A stretch of 64,000 nt of DNA from Lepiota brunneoincarnata (GCA_023014365.1 JAEBUN010000007.1:1823430-1887429); one strand, 5' to 3'. Positions 1-11,247 are shown, counted from the first letter of the stretch. Program-made: numbers and translations. Notes: a model not told the origin generated them from the sequence alone.

Positions 1-947
1 CGGGGTCGTTATCATGGACGCATCACAACCAACACTGGGTGATGGTAACGTCTTGATGAAGTGAAATAGTGATCTTATTCTTTCAACCAAACGTACTAAT
101 GTTCTATCTACTCGTATCTACGAATTATAGTGCTGTAACATAAGACCAATCCAACCAATAATAATCGTTATCATTGAGTCATTATCCCGTCTTCACTCTG
201 CCCCAATCGTGACATCTCGCTCTCCCCAAGTGTCCCAAGCAATGCATTCTGTAGATCCACAGTAAGTAAGACACATAAGAACACATTACAGCAGAAGTTG
301 CTTCTGTATTTGACTGGCATGCCTCACCCGCGACGCGAGCTATTAACATGATTTCTTTTGGAATCTCGCACTGTGTCCCGGATGGAAATCTAGACCGTTG
401 AGAAGATGATGCAAATACATGTCCACACAGGAACTACAAATAAACCCGGATTAATAACTTTTCTGCACACAACATTTTCGAGCCGGTGACCAAATATCAT
501 AGTTTTCCGATGAGACAGAATTAATAAACTGTTTCACTTTCCCAGAAAGTAACGACTGGTTTGGAAGGAAGCAAACAACTTGCCCTTCTGGCAGTGGTTG
601 CCCCACCCACACAATAAAGTGGGAAACCATATTCATGGCGACGATATTGAAATGCGCGGCCCTTCGGCACCATTTGAAATTAGAAGCTGAGGGACATCAC
701 AATTATCCTTCTCGGGGATCTGCATTGAATAGGCAAGTGGCGTTACAGGAAGATCAAAGTCGGTGCCACTCTTTTGTTCTCATTTATTATTTCTCCATTC
801 CTCCCCGCATCCGGTCACAATTTTTAAGCAAGACGAGATGTGTACTGAATAATATCCCCTCCACCACTCAACACTCAACGCGGGACGAAAAAAAAAGTCA
901 TCACCTTTTTATCGACATCCTGAAAGAATGTGTCGCCTCAAAATGTA

Positions 948-2198
948 CAGTACAGTACAGTAACAAAAGTTTTGCGAAAACAACAAAGACAAATAATGCA
1001 TTAATCATTAAAAATATTCACTACACTACCACAACTGCATCTAAAATTATGTTAATATTTTGTATGGCAGCCCTTGGCCTCATAGGCTGCCTGAGCATGA
1101 TCGGGCATGCTCTTGACCAGGTCATTAATATAATTTATATCAATCATCCTCCACTCCTCCTGAATTGCCTCCCAAAGTTTGTCAAGGTTTTGGGGGATTT
1201 CCGCTTGGTCATTTATTCTGACTTTGAGGTATCTCCATACATGTTCAATGGGATTGAGGTCTGGTGACTGAGCTGGGTGTGGAAGCTCATTGATGAGATG
1301 GGATTTGTGGAATTGTCAGGTGATCTTTGCCTGGTGGACTGGAGCTCCATCTTCCATCACCGCTACCTGCCCCCTCTCCTCTGATAAATTCCCATAAAAA
1401 TCCCATAATGGTCCACTAAGGATGAGGCTAATATAATCTGCAGCTGTCCTTGCACCCTTGGGTATACAAACCAGTGGACCAAGTTTTCCATGTGCCATGC
1501 ACCCCCATATCATAAGACTCTGTCTTCCAGACTTGAAAGTAGGGGTTAAACACCTTTCTGTGTACCTCTCACCAGGTCTCCTCCATACCCAAACCACCTT
1601 TGAACTCTTTCCAATCTCCACAGAAGCCTCATCTGTCCAAATCACATGTCTCCAGTCTTCCTCCATCCACCTCCAATATTCTCTTGCCCATACCATCCTG
1701 GCTTTGACATGGGAGGGCTTAAGAAATGGTTTCTTTGCAGAAATGTGTTGGCTAAGACCCAATTGATACCTAATGGCATGCCGGATAGTGTGGGGATGAG
1801 CAGGGGAGTTGAGAAAAGTGTTTATTGTGTGGGTGATCTTGCAGAGAGTTTGGCATCTATTTCTCTCCAGCACAATTTTGATGTGTCGCATTGCCCTGTC
1901 ATCCAATAAGGAAGGTCTCCCAGACCTGGGAGCATCCTCATGATGACCCTGCTCTTTGTGCCTATGGATAACCCGATAGACAGTGGAAATGTGGACTCCA
2001 AAGAAATTGGCAATTTTGTGAGCAGGAATACCCTCCTGATGCCTTGCACATATCAGAGAGCGTAGTTCAGGGACAGTATTCTTTTGTCCAGCTATTTTTG
2101 GCATGTAGGGTGGAGTTGTTGATCAGTGGGAATATTTTTCGTTTATTGTTAAACGAGGTCATGTGACAGATTTTCGCAAAACTTTTGCTACCCTACTG
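948..2198 (-). mobile_element. Tc1/mariner element, complete, with TA target duplication
   Basis: The element is 1,251 bp, flanked by TA at 946-947 and 2199-2200. Its inverted ends both start CAGTA and share AGTTTTGCGAAAA (left near 967-979, right near 2172-2184); the left end carries an extra CAGTA duplication. The paralogous repeat at 33600-33650 has the undisturbed target with a single TA, which fixes both borders. The one gene inside it is on the minus strand. Confidence 0.9.
1052..2104 (-). pseudogene. Tc1-type DD34E transposase with one internal stop
   Basis: The reading frame is about 350 codons from ATG at 2104 to TAA at 1052-1054, broken only by a TGA at 1316-1318. N-terminal part: helix-turn-helix with HKIANFFGVHISTVYRVI. 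Catalytic part: first Asp in VIWTDEAS, second in VMEDGAPVH, Glu in SPDLNPIEHVW. Counting the stop as one residue, 34 residues separate the second Asp from the Glu, the DD34E spacing of the Tc1 group. The stop lies inside the catalytic domain, so no active enzyme is expected unless it is read through or is a sequencing error. Confidence 0.88.
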
Positions 2199-3001
2199 TA
2201 CGTCCCCGTTCATATACTTTCAACCTTGGTCCAATTGACACCTTTCTTTGCCAGATTAGGATACTCCTGCACTAGACCGCGCTGTGACGGGACAAGATTT
2301 AGACGTTACCTAGTATGTAGTACACCCGACTCCATATTGCCTCCCATACTGACTTCATTCGCCCTTTCGTCCTGCCAGGATCCTGTAGGTAATATCCTCA
2401 CATGGACTTTGTTCTATCGATCCGGGATGTTTCCAGATTGACTGCGGGAAAAGTTCTTGTGGCGGGAGCTACAATTACACTGGGGAGAGGGAGTGGCGGA
2501 CAGTGGGAGAACGTCTGGATTGGATAAAGTAAGCCCGTCAAAATTCTTTTTAAAATGTCAAGGTCGGAGTGTATTTGAATAATGCCCTTATACCGTCCTT
2601 CCACTAGAGCGAACAGTAGTGAAGTTGTGGAATGGGACCTATGTGAGGGATCTCGTGTCTGTCCATTTCATGGGAGAGGGAAACTCAGTTGATGTTTTTC
2701 AGACCCCGGAAGTGAACCTTGTGAATTGTGCAAGCTTACTCTCGATGAACGAAAGAGGAAAAAACGGATGGAAAAAGAACGGAAGCACAATAAAAAGAGA
2801 ACGATGCAACGTATTACAAAACGGGGGGGACGGTAGAACGTGCCAGATACATGGGCGCAACTATCCCGTGAGGGGCAGAGGCAAACACGATAGCCATTAC
2901 GATAAACAGTAAAATGAACAGAAGAAAAGGTTATCTAAGCAAGGGCAAAGTGACGTGTGGATGAGAAATTACGGGAAGCCTACTGGTTTGCATCATCGAG
3001 T

Positions 3002-3365
3002 ACAGTCGAATCTCTCTTAACCGATAGGCCTCGGTCACACCCTGGCACTATTGGTTACGACAGCTTATCGGGTTTAAAAAAGTAGAGAAAATAGAGTATT
3101 ATTATGTAATTTTTTTTGAGATGCAATGCTTGTAGCGTTCTCGTGACCTAGTCCCTCATTCTTCTCACATGACCCATAATCTTTATGTTTGTTTTCTTAT
3201 GTGTTTTCTTACATAACCAGTCGTCTAGTATATAAGTCGGAGATCTGATTTGTAGTAGACAGATTTTGTAATTGCGACACTTATACCTGTGATTCTTGTG
3301 TTCCGAAGTCTTGAGTGTGTCGCGACTGATATCACGCTCACACCACAGTGCTAAAGCATCATGAA
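3002..3365. other. Intergenic stretch, nothing recognised
   Basis: AT-rich sequence between repeat R and the pogo-type remnant. I see no ORF with a recognisable motif and no RNA gene. Confidence 0.5.
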
Positions 3366-4590
3366 TCAAGCCTTCGAAGAGAAATAATCAGTGATAGATG
3401 CATTCTTGAGAGAAGCAGCTTGACTGTGCCAGATTTCACCAGTGTAAGCTCTCGACACATAATCAAGCTGCTGGTTGGATTTCGAATGCTCTGAGTGAGC
3501 CAAGAACCATTGAATGACTGCCTGAGCTTGAATGTAATCACAATGAGTCAGAACTGCTTCATCTTTGTGCTGTCCAGTTTCCTCATCAGGCAACCTCTTT
3601 CCAGCAGCAGTCAATTCTGCTTGCTTTTGCAACTCTTTTACTGCATCAAAGATCTCTTGATCAGTGGTAGTCACCTGCTCAGCAATTAAATCCTCCTCTT
3701 CCGGGTTCAGGAGTGCATCTGCAGACATGTGGTTGTGCTTGTTTAATGCCCCTGAAGCCTGAAGCAAGTCAAGGCTCAACTCTAGCTGCCTTGTAACAGC
3801 TTCAATGCAATCTTCTATATCAGATTCCAACTTGGAGGGATGGTTGAGGAGCAAGTGAATGCTGGACTGTGTACAAGGTTCAGATGCCTGTCCTGTTCCA
3901 GCCACTTCAGGGAGAGGCAAAATCCCAGCCTTGTTCCAGCAGTGGTGCATGGTTGAGATATCAATAGTATCCCAAGCTGATCATGCCAATTGCATGGCCT
4001 CAAGTGTTACCCAGGTTAGGGGTTTGCTCTTGAGTAGCATGGTGTTCGAGGCAAGATGTCTATACAGACTTGGTCTTGTCCTACTAGGTGTGACTTGGAG
4101 ATGACGGAGCACTATAAGTTGTATAACACTAAAATAAGGATACATAGTGATGTACTGTATCCTTATACACTACTAAGTGTGGCTGTGCTCCTACTATAAA
4201 TGTACAGACCAGAGTAATTATGAGTCAGAGATAAGAGAGCAAGTCATAAGCTAAATATAGTCCTTCTGATGTACACTACTGATTGTTTTCATAGTGATAT
4301 GGGAGTTCAAACTAAATATAACTGTCCTTCTGATGTGGATTTCTGATAACATCAAGGATATTGATATTGTATATGTTGGCAGGTGTAGTACCAAAGTCAT
4401 AAAGATCAATTGCATGATCAACATATAATCGTCAGTAGTGAGCCTTGAAGCAATGGATGATACCTTGATCAAGCAGCTGGATGCACAATGTCAGGTTGGG
4501 CATGAAATTGATTACAGTGATGTTTTCAAGGTTTTAGGGAACAATATGTCCCAAAAAGTTGGGGCCTTAAGAATTTGCTGCATGTGGTAC
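3366..4590 (-). pseudogene. Pogo/Fot1-type DDE transposase remnant (CENP-B-like)
   Basis: On the minus strand, running down from ~4590, a decayed frame reads NLENITVINFMPNL, LDQGIIHCFKAHY, DHAIDLYDFGTTPA, then after a 347-bp insertion (4005-4351) LEAMQLA, WDTIDISTMHHCWNKAGILP and a C-terminal tail to 3366. These are the end of the DDE catalytic domain and the tail of pogo/Fot1 transposases that precede a CW.KAGILP motif. In-frame stops (after HIVP, KAHY and MQLA) and loss of the N-terminus show it is dead. Confidence 0.75.
4005..4351 (-). mobile_element. Solo LTR (chromovirus family) with TCAAG duplication
   Basis: The 347-bp unit begins TGTTACCCAGG and ends CTGATAACA on the plus strand. It matches the LTRs at 4835-5253 (same orientation) and 29817-30201 (reverse). 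TCAAG occurs directly before (4000-4004) and after (4352-4356). Removing it with one TCAAG joins the two halves of the pogo-type transposase in frame. Confidence 0.88.
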
Positions 4591-4834
4591 CACCACCTAC
4601 TGCCCACTACTGCCACCTTACATTAATATTATAGACTTTATATACTTATAATCAATGTTAATACCTGCTAATAAACACTTGTTGTTACTCCAATACCATG
4701 GTTTAATGGCCTGCCACATATTATTATACATAACTGCCAGGAATACTGTATCCTACCCCCACACTACTGTAACATTACTGTGCACTCCTGCACACTACTG
4801 CCACACTACAGCCAGGGTTATGGCATGCTCCTGT
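4591..4834. other. Spacer with ACTACTGCCA-type simple repeats
   Basis: This short spacer between the transposase remnant and the next LTR is rich in CACTACTGCC-like words. No gene is seen. Confidence 0.4.
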
Positions 4835-5253
4835 TGTTACCTGGGTTAGGGGTTCGCTCTTGAGTAGCATGGCGTTCGTGGCAGGATGTCTATACAGACT
4901 TGGTCCTGTCCTACTAGGTGATGACTTGGAGACGACGGAGCACTATAGTCCAGCCGGTTTAAGGGCAAAGAGGTATAGGAGGCAAGAACTGTATAACACT
5001 AAGATAAGGATACAAGGGTATGGTACAGTATCCTTATATACTACTATGTGTGGCTGTGCTCCTACTATATATGTCTGGACCCAGGTAAGTGAGTCATATC
5101 CTTATCTATCTAAGTATAGATTGTTCTGATAGTTCTTCTGATGGTTTTGGGATGACAGGTCTTCTATCTATTTATATTACTTGGGTGCTTCTGATAAGAG
5201 TTCCATCTGGTGAGGCTTCTGATAAGGGGAGTTTAAGGGGACTTCTGATAACA
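4835..5253 (-). mobile_element. 3' LTR of a minus-strand chromovirus
   Basis: On the minus strand it starts TGTTATCAGAAG and ends CCCAGGTAACA, about 419 bp. It contains the same CTGATAAG/CTTCTGATAA words and the block at 4905-5065 shared with the LTR at 29817-30201. It lies directly downstream of a zinc-knuckle ORF (5477-5880), the same order as in the plus-strand chromovirus, which marks it as the 3' LTR. Confidence 0.75.
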
Positions 5254-5476
5254 TTACCCCATTTCTAAGGTTGTATTCCACTATAACCGTTTATGTCTTT
5301 TTCCTTCTGTTGTGTTTTGAGTGGAGTTTAGAAATCTCCTACTGGTTCTCTGCATATGTTGGACATGGCAATATTATCGTATCCATCGTTCGAAGTCGTC
5401 TTCCTCAGGGTATTCGAGTCCTGAGTATTGGTAATGGGTGGATGGGGTATTTTGGGGTTGAGTTGCCATAGGTCTG

Positions 5477-5941
5477 TTATATGGTGTATGTCTTGTTCCT
5501 TTCGAAGGACATTCGGTTCAGTTTGTGGCAGGGTTGGAATACTCCGTAGTGTGGGCATCTATATTTGATGCAATCGTATGAGTAATGGCCTGGGGCATAT
5601 TGTTTGCAACCTGAGGCATGCGAATTGGAGGTAGTCCATAGCTCAGTGTCCGACTTGTTTGCATTGAATGCATCGGGATCTGTTGTTGGGTTTAGGGTTT
5701 GGAATTTGTTGGATAGGAGTGGGGGAATTCCGTATTGGGGTTGGTTTGGTGGTATTTTTGTGGAAGGGGTTATTATTTCTGACAGGGTTCTTCCTTCCTG
5801 ATGTGGGGGTTGGAGTATTTTTGTTGGGAGTTGCCATATTGGTTTGTTTCTTTCTTGGCATTTGGGACATGAGTCCTTGATGAGTGAGGAGGAATGCCTC
5901 ATAGTTTTCAGTCCACTTTCATTGGGCATGGAAGGTGTCGT
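5477..5941 (-). pseudogene. 3' zinc-knuckle ORF of the minus-strand chromovirus, partial
   Basis: On the minus strand a Pro/Thr/Asn-rich stretch leads into CIQCKQVGH and then CKQYAPGHYSYDCIKYRCPH. Both the sequence and its position next to a 3' LTR match the ORF at 28326-29700. Stops lie between the two knuckles. The rest of this element upstream is missing: at 5942 it is cut by an LTR end. Confidence 0.7.
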
Positions 5942-7242
5942 TGATATGCCAATTTCACGCCTATACATGAATTCCGTACTCCAGAACAATTCTCTACATA
6001 GAATCATTGGCTATATCATTAAAGAACTCTATAGAGGATTGGTACTATATCCCGTAGTAGCCAGTTCGACCGAACTGAGGATATTCAAGCCTCGGAAGTG
6101 TTCAAACCAGCTCATTATTACTAAGCTTAGTGAACCAAGCTATCAGAACGCTCTCCGGAGGGATTCAGGACTCTACATAGCCTATCAAGTATACCCCAGT
6201 CGCATCAAGGGACCTTACGAGCAGTTTTGTGATGAACCCGAATGCGTTTGAACATAAAAGAATGTACCTAGCGGCTGTCGCAGGCATATTACGTCTATAG
6301 CGAGTTCAATAATGATGACCGGACCACGGAACGGAATGTCCAACGTTCAGGAGGCAATACCCGATGCCCAAAACCCTAGAAATATCAAAGACTCCTAATT
6401 AACAAGTGCTTTGTGGGTCCCGGCACTTCGGCATACTGCTTAACTGAGATTAATTACAACAGATCAAGGGATTGTCCATCCGCTATACATTCCGATCATA
6501 ATTGATCCAGAAACTTAATGCGCTCGCGTGGACGCAGAATAATGCAGACGAGCACGGAACACGTCTGGCTGGATTGCCATTCATTAATCAGAGAAAAACC
6601 CATAACCCAGGGTGAGGTAGAAATGCTGCCGAACCTTCCAAAATGTTCTACAGTGCCTGTAACAATTAAGCTTATTGTTTTCTATTTCATATTTACTATC
6701 TCTTGTATGTATCTAAACAATATAAATACAGTCGCACTTGTTCGTGGAGGAGCAAGAGGTCTCACCCCCGCTTCCATACGCAAGTCTGCAAGCCATGATC
6801 AAGAATGGTTTCAGAGGGCTATTTAGTGTGCATCGTTAAGTGTGATTTCTTCGGTCGTCGACCAACCCAGAGACAGAGACAGAGACCAGAGTTCAGAGTT
6901 TAGAGTTCCAGAGTGCTAGAGACAGAGACAGAGACAGAGACCAGAGTTCAGAGACCAGAGACCAGAGACCAGAGACCCAGCACTTTGAATTGACAGGGAT
7001 TGTCCTTTCATTGTTGCACCGTACGGCTAAGATAACTTCAACGGCTGTTCGTTAACCTCTAAAAACACTACTCTCTTGAATTTTGCTGTCAGAATGCACC
7101 CCCAGAACACCCTAAAAGACGAAACTGTTCTTTATCTATCTCATTCCACTTGTATTAGCTTAAGCTTATCGAATTGTGGCTAAGCTTAGTGAAAACAAGC
7201 CCACTATCTATATTAAAACCTACGAACGTTTCTAGCTTTTCA
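5942..7242 (+). mobile_element. 1.3-kb LTR, plus orientation, part of an inverted composite
   Basis: The 1,301-bp unit starts TGATATGCCAATTTC and ends CTAGCTTTTCA. It matches 21548-22857 along its length and the reverse complement of 24569-25870. Near 6870-6980 it holds a purine-rich (AGAGAC)n tract. It is followed directly by a minus-oriented piece of the same LTR. Confidence 0.85.
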
Positions 7243-7623
7243 CCAGTCATCATTATTGAACTTGCTATAGACGTAATACGCCTGCGACAGCCACTAGGTA
7301 CATTCTTTTATGTTCAAATGCATTCGGGTTCATCAGAAAACTGCTTGTAAGGTCCCTTGATGCGACCGGGGTATACTCAACAGGCTATGTAGAGTCCTGA
7401 ATCCCTCCAGAGAGCGTTCTGATAGCTTGGTTCACTAAGCTTAGTGATAATGAACTGGTTTGAACACGTTGGAGGCTCAAGTATCCTCAATTCGGTCAAA
7501 CTGGCTACTACGGGATATAGTACCAATCCTCTATAGAGTTCTTTAATGATATAGCCAATGATTCTATGTAGAGAATTGTTCTGGAGTACGGAATTCATGT
7601 ATAGGCATGAAATTGGTATATCA
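7243..7623 (-). mobile_element. Fragment of the 1.3-kb LTR, minus orientation
   Basis: The 381-bp fragment ends ATTGGTATATCA on the plus strand and is the inverted copy of 5942-6320, so 5942-7623 has inverted ends of roughly 300-380 bp. It sits where the 3' LTR of the minus-strand element should be, abutting its truncated integrase start. The same junction (CTTTTCACCAGTCATC) occurs at 22852-22867. Confidence 0.82.
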
Positions 7624-10562
7624 CCTGCTAGGACTCGTCCTATACAGTCTCCCTTCTTCATCCAAGAAGAAATGCTCCACCATATACTTAAGCTTACTGC
7701 AGATCCAGCTCATCCACTGCCTTCAGCTGCTGCTACTGCCCCCTGTTTTCAGGAATTCCCTGACTTTGGGTATTCTTCCGTCTTGTATTCGCACTGTATC
7801 TGTCCTATGCAATTCATCATACGCTTCCTCTATCTTGGTCAACTTTTCCTCTTCACAATCTGGCACTAGCCTGACATCCATCATTAAGCTTAGTACTTGT
7901 CGGTGGGTTTCTGGGCATGCTGGGTCTTCTATAACCCTAAGCTTAGCCTGTTGTTCATCCAAGTACTCTTCCCGAGCTTGATCCAGCTCATACTCAAAAT
8001 CACACACATCACGTGCCAGACCCTGGTTGAAGCCAGAGCAACTGTTGATCTCATCACAGAAGGCTTCCAAGGGTAACAGATCTGCAGCCCCTGGATCTTC
8101 TTTGATCAACTCGAACTCCTCTCCCTCGTCCTCGGATCTGTCATTGAAACAACGGGCTGTCTCATCACTGGGATAGTAACATCGTCTGGACAGTCCATCC
8201 AGCCCAAATGTCTTCCCTTCTTTGTGTACTAGCATGAAGTGGAACAATCTAATGAAGTCCACCCAACGGTTTACAGTAGCATTCAGGAGTTTTCCTGGGT
8301 TGTTTAACATCCCAAAGAGAAACTTCACATCTGTTTCCACTACTAGATTTCTCGATCCCCACAATAAATATTTCTCCTGTTCCAGCACCATTCTTAAGCC
8401 GCATAGCTCTCGCTTGGGCTGAGAATACCTCTGCTGTCTTTCATCCAATAAAATTGACCCAAACTTTGCATAATGTATAAGCTTAGCATCTTCTACATCT
8501 CTCTGATATATATAGTATCCTACTGCCCTCCATGAGGTATCCACAGCTACTACTATGGGTTGTTTACTTGGAAATTTGGGCTTCCTGGTTGGGAAACAGC
8601 ACTGAATTGCATCTTTCAGCTCCTGCTGCGCTTTCCATTCATTTTCCCCCCATTCAAACTCTTGCTCTTTCTTAAGCTTTTTGTATAGAGGTGCAGCAAT
8701 GGCTATGAACTTCGGGATATGATTCCTGCAGCGTGTAGCTGTTCCTAGAAAACCCCTTAGCTCTGAGACATTCTCGCAATCCCCCCATCTTAAAATTTTT
8801 CCAATGGTGTCTGTGGCGGGCAACCATCCTTTATAGGAGCATTCAAAACCCACTATGGTGATTTCATCAGCGCAGATAGTCGTTTTGGGCCCAGAGAAGG
8901 TTCCCCCTACGTATTTCATCCTCTGTAGAATCCTATTGACTGTCTGCATGTGTTCCCATACAAATCATCAGATCCCTGGGTTCTTTTTCAACATCTCTTC
9001 AGTGCCATCTGGCAACTCGTATCTAGTTTTTGGTCCTCTGATAGGTACATCATCTATGTACGGCATTGTGTATTCTGGTATCTCACTGGCTAGGATCACT
9101 GTTACATCCTCATGAAATATAGGCACTGAATTGGTCCATCCCATGGGTAGCGTCACTAAGTGTAGCAGCTCCAAAAGGCGTCTGGAACGTTGTTAAGTCC
9201 CGAGATGACTCAGCTAACAATCGCTCATCATATCCAACATACAGATCCAGGATGCCTCCACAAGCCCTGCCTGCAAAGTGCATCGCCAAATCTTCTGTTG
9301 CTGGCGGCAGCCCTGAATGCGCTATTGTTACTCTGTTCAGCGGTTCCAAGCTGTGTACCAGTCTCAAACTTTCTCCATCTTTCTTTACCACACAGAACCA
9401 TCTGGATCTATAGGATGAGTTCAACGGCTCATATACACCAGCACTAATCTTTCTTTTTATAATGGCACAGACTTCATCATATGTATCTTGATCGGTGGGA
9501 AGAAATCTTCCCTAAAACATCCCTTTTCCTCATCTGTCCAGGCGAATGCCTTTTCTTGAAGCATCATGATATGGTGCATCAGCTTTCTTTCCTCTGGCCA
9601 CAAGAAATCCCCTGCATGGGCTTCGTCCAGCTTAAGCTTACGCTCCTCAGTATATCTGCCTGTTGGGACAAACTCTGGAGAATGCATGCTAAGCTCAGGC
9701 ATTTCTGCCAGCAAATCCCCTTTTATTTCTCATTTTATCCTGAATCTCTCCAGTAGATCACCCAACACTGGCCTCACTTTTAAGGCTACTGGTTTATATT
9801 TCTTCCCAGCCAGGCATTGTACCATATCTTTGTCATCTTCTTCTGTTTTGAAGACAGTTATTCCCTGGTCCTCTGTGCCCTGCACGTTGGCTATGCGTCC
9901 TAGGCACAATAATGCCATCGCTTTATCTTCTTGTGGACAGTCCTCATCACGTATGACTTGGTCAATGAACATTAGCTGTAGCTCGGCCTCTGAGAAGCTT
10001 CCTTTCACTAAGCTTAGTGTTTGTGCGACGACAGGGCCCTTCTCATCATCATAGTCTATTATACAAGCCACCTTTCCTTGTCCCTTAGTCAACTCATTGA
10101 GGTTTCTTGAAAATTTTGACTGTTTTCTCTAAGCTTAAGAGGATTACACTCTCCTCGAGCATAAGTTGGCAACACAGCCCTTTCTCTAGTATTTGGGTCC
10201 ATAATAACCAAGGTTTGCTCGCCACTGGCGCTATTCCTGACTTTGCTAGCAGTCATTACATCAAACGGTTGTCCCAGCAGTACTCGATACGCAGGGTTGC
10301 AAACTATGTGAACTTGCAAATAGATTGTGACTCCCCCGCAGGTAAAGCCTACATTCTTTGCCAACCCACAAGTCTTTTCAACCTGCCCATTCGCATTCTG
10401 CAAATTAATTGTAGTGTCTGGGTCCCAAGAAACTTGACATGCAATCACCACTTCCTGACTCATAGATACGATCTGTGACCCACTATCTAGCAAGGCCTCT
10501 TCCTGCCAAATCCCATTTATCAGAGTTGGAACTACTCTCAATGGTTCGCATTCTTTAGCAAT
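7624..10562 (-). mobile_element. Older minus-strand Ty3/gypsy element, 3' half of interior
   Basis: This is the distal half of an LTR element whose interior continues at 18409-21109 beyond a 7.85-kb insertion. Order on the minus strand: protease, RT, RNase H, then only the first residues of an integrase before LTR sequence begins at 7623. The word AAGCTT, often as CTAAGCTTAG, is very frequent here. Confidence 0.85.
7723..10562 (-). pseudogene. Protease-RT-RNase H polyprotein, decayed
   Basis: Minus-strand frames in order: aspartic protease with LLDSGSQIVSMS (10560-10089); a linker (10092-9457); RT with FCVVKKDGESLRLVHSL, FQTPFGA, LPMGWTN and the catalytic YIDDV (9424-8968); then RT thumb and RNase H with VAVDTSWRAVGYYIYQ, KRELCGLRMVLEQEKYLLWG and VETDVKFLFG (8949-7723). 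Several frame changes and stops separate the blocks, so it is not translatable as one protein. Downstream of the stop a short frame VEHFFLDEEGRLYR resembles an integrase start and then runs into the LTR. Confidence 0.8.
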
Positions 10563-10921
10563 TGTCATATCCATGCCAAATCCAGAGCTTAACCATTATA
10601 CTTCGGCTTCTCGACTCCATGTGCACTCCACACAACAACCCTCTGCCCTCCGACTCAGCCCCGACTCACTCCGACCACAAACCCATTGCCCTGATCACGC
10701 AACCATCTCCGCACATGCCATGGTCACCTGACCCTCGGTGTTACTTTCCAGTTCTCCATTCTCTGTCTGTAACCAAGAGACGTTATCAGTCTCCATACCC
10801 GTACCGGTCTCCATTTCCTTTGTAATCTATTTGTAATCCATTTGTAATCCGTTTGTAACTATATCGGTCTCTGCTTCGCTCCGCACGTAGTCAGTACGAG
10901 TCATAGTTGTAAGGCCAGTAG

Positions 10922-10930
10922 TATATATAC
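10922..10930 (+). promoter_or_regulatory. TATA box in the 5' LTR
   Basis: TATATATAC lies about 33 bases before CAGTCTGATAAT (10955), the usual TATA-to-start distance. The same arrangement is kept in the 3' LTR near 18100-18142. Confidence 0.65.
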
Positions 10931-10954
10931 CATAGGTACTTGGCTTGTACTCTT

Positions 10955-10966
10955 CAGTCTGATAAT
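10955..10966 (+). promoter_or_regulatory. Predicted transcript 5' end, self-primer
   Basis: CAGTCTGATAAT is the exact reverse complement of the primer-binding site at 11236-11247. In the Tf1/sushi group the first bases of the mRNA fold back onto the site beside the LTR and prime minus-strand DNA synthesis after cleavage. That role is inferred here from the pairing and its position relative to the TATA box. Confidence 0.75.
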
Positions 10967-11235
10967 CAAATCGAGCAGTGGACCAGCTCCCTGTTCTCTA
11001 TCCTCTCCTCTCTTCTGCCTCGCTCCGCTTCAGCCCTGACTTCCTGAAATACGGACTAGGACAGTAGGAGGGCACAGCACATATGCTGAGGCTGCAAGTC
11101 CAACCCCCCGCCCGACGTACTCCACCTCGGTCCCAAAGTCTACGTACTGACTTCGCCCTGTCCCCTGGTTACCTTATATCAAGGATACCACCCCGACCCT
11201 CCACTTCAGTCCCGACCCGCACCGGCTCTAACAGT

Positions 11236-11247
11236 ATTATCAGACTG
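11236..11247 (+). other. Self-priming primer-binding site
   Basis: ATTATCAGACTG begins two bases after the LTR end. It does not begin with TGG as a tRNA-primed site would, and it pairs over 12 bases with 10955-10966. Confidence 0.75.

Larger units (their letters stand above)
1..3001. repeat. Dispersed repeat R, copy 1 (Tc1-bearing)
   Basis: This stretch matches 32738-34396 almost base for base apart from a Tc1 element at 948-2198. Its first ~50 bases are the end of the same sequence that lies upstream of the two NACHT genes. The copies part at the shared CATCATCGAGTA near 3001. ORFs in it, on either strand, are short and not kept between the two copies, and I recognise no protein. It could be a decayed gene or a non-coding repeat; the sequence does not decide. 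Confidence 0.8.
10563..11233 (+). repeat. 5' LTR of the self-priming element
   Basis: The 671-bp LTR starts TGTCATATCC and ends GGCTCTAACA. It contains a TATA box and a predicted transcript start (separate entries). Against the 3' LTR I count 12 differences in the first ~215 aligned bases, all transitions, several at CpG. Confidence 0.95.

Noticed and set aside
635..1267. 210-codon plus-strand ORF at the left end
   Set aside because: It runs through the Tc1 inverted end and antisense to the transposase, and is not kept in the paralogous repeat copy.
6840..7000. AGAGAC/CTCTGT arrays as a CRISPR or satellite
   Set aside because: They are simple-sequence tracts inside each 1.3-kb LTR copy, without spacers.
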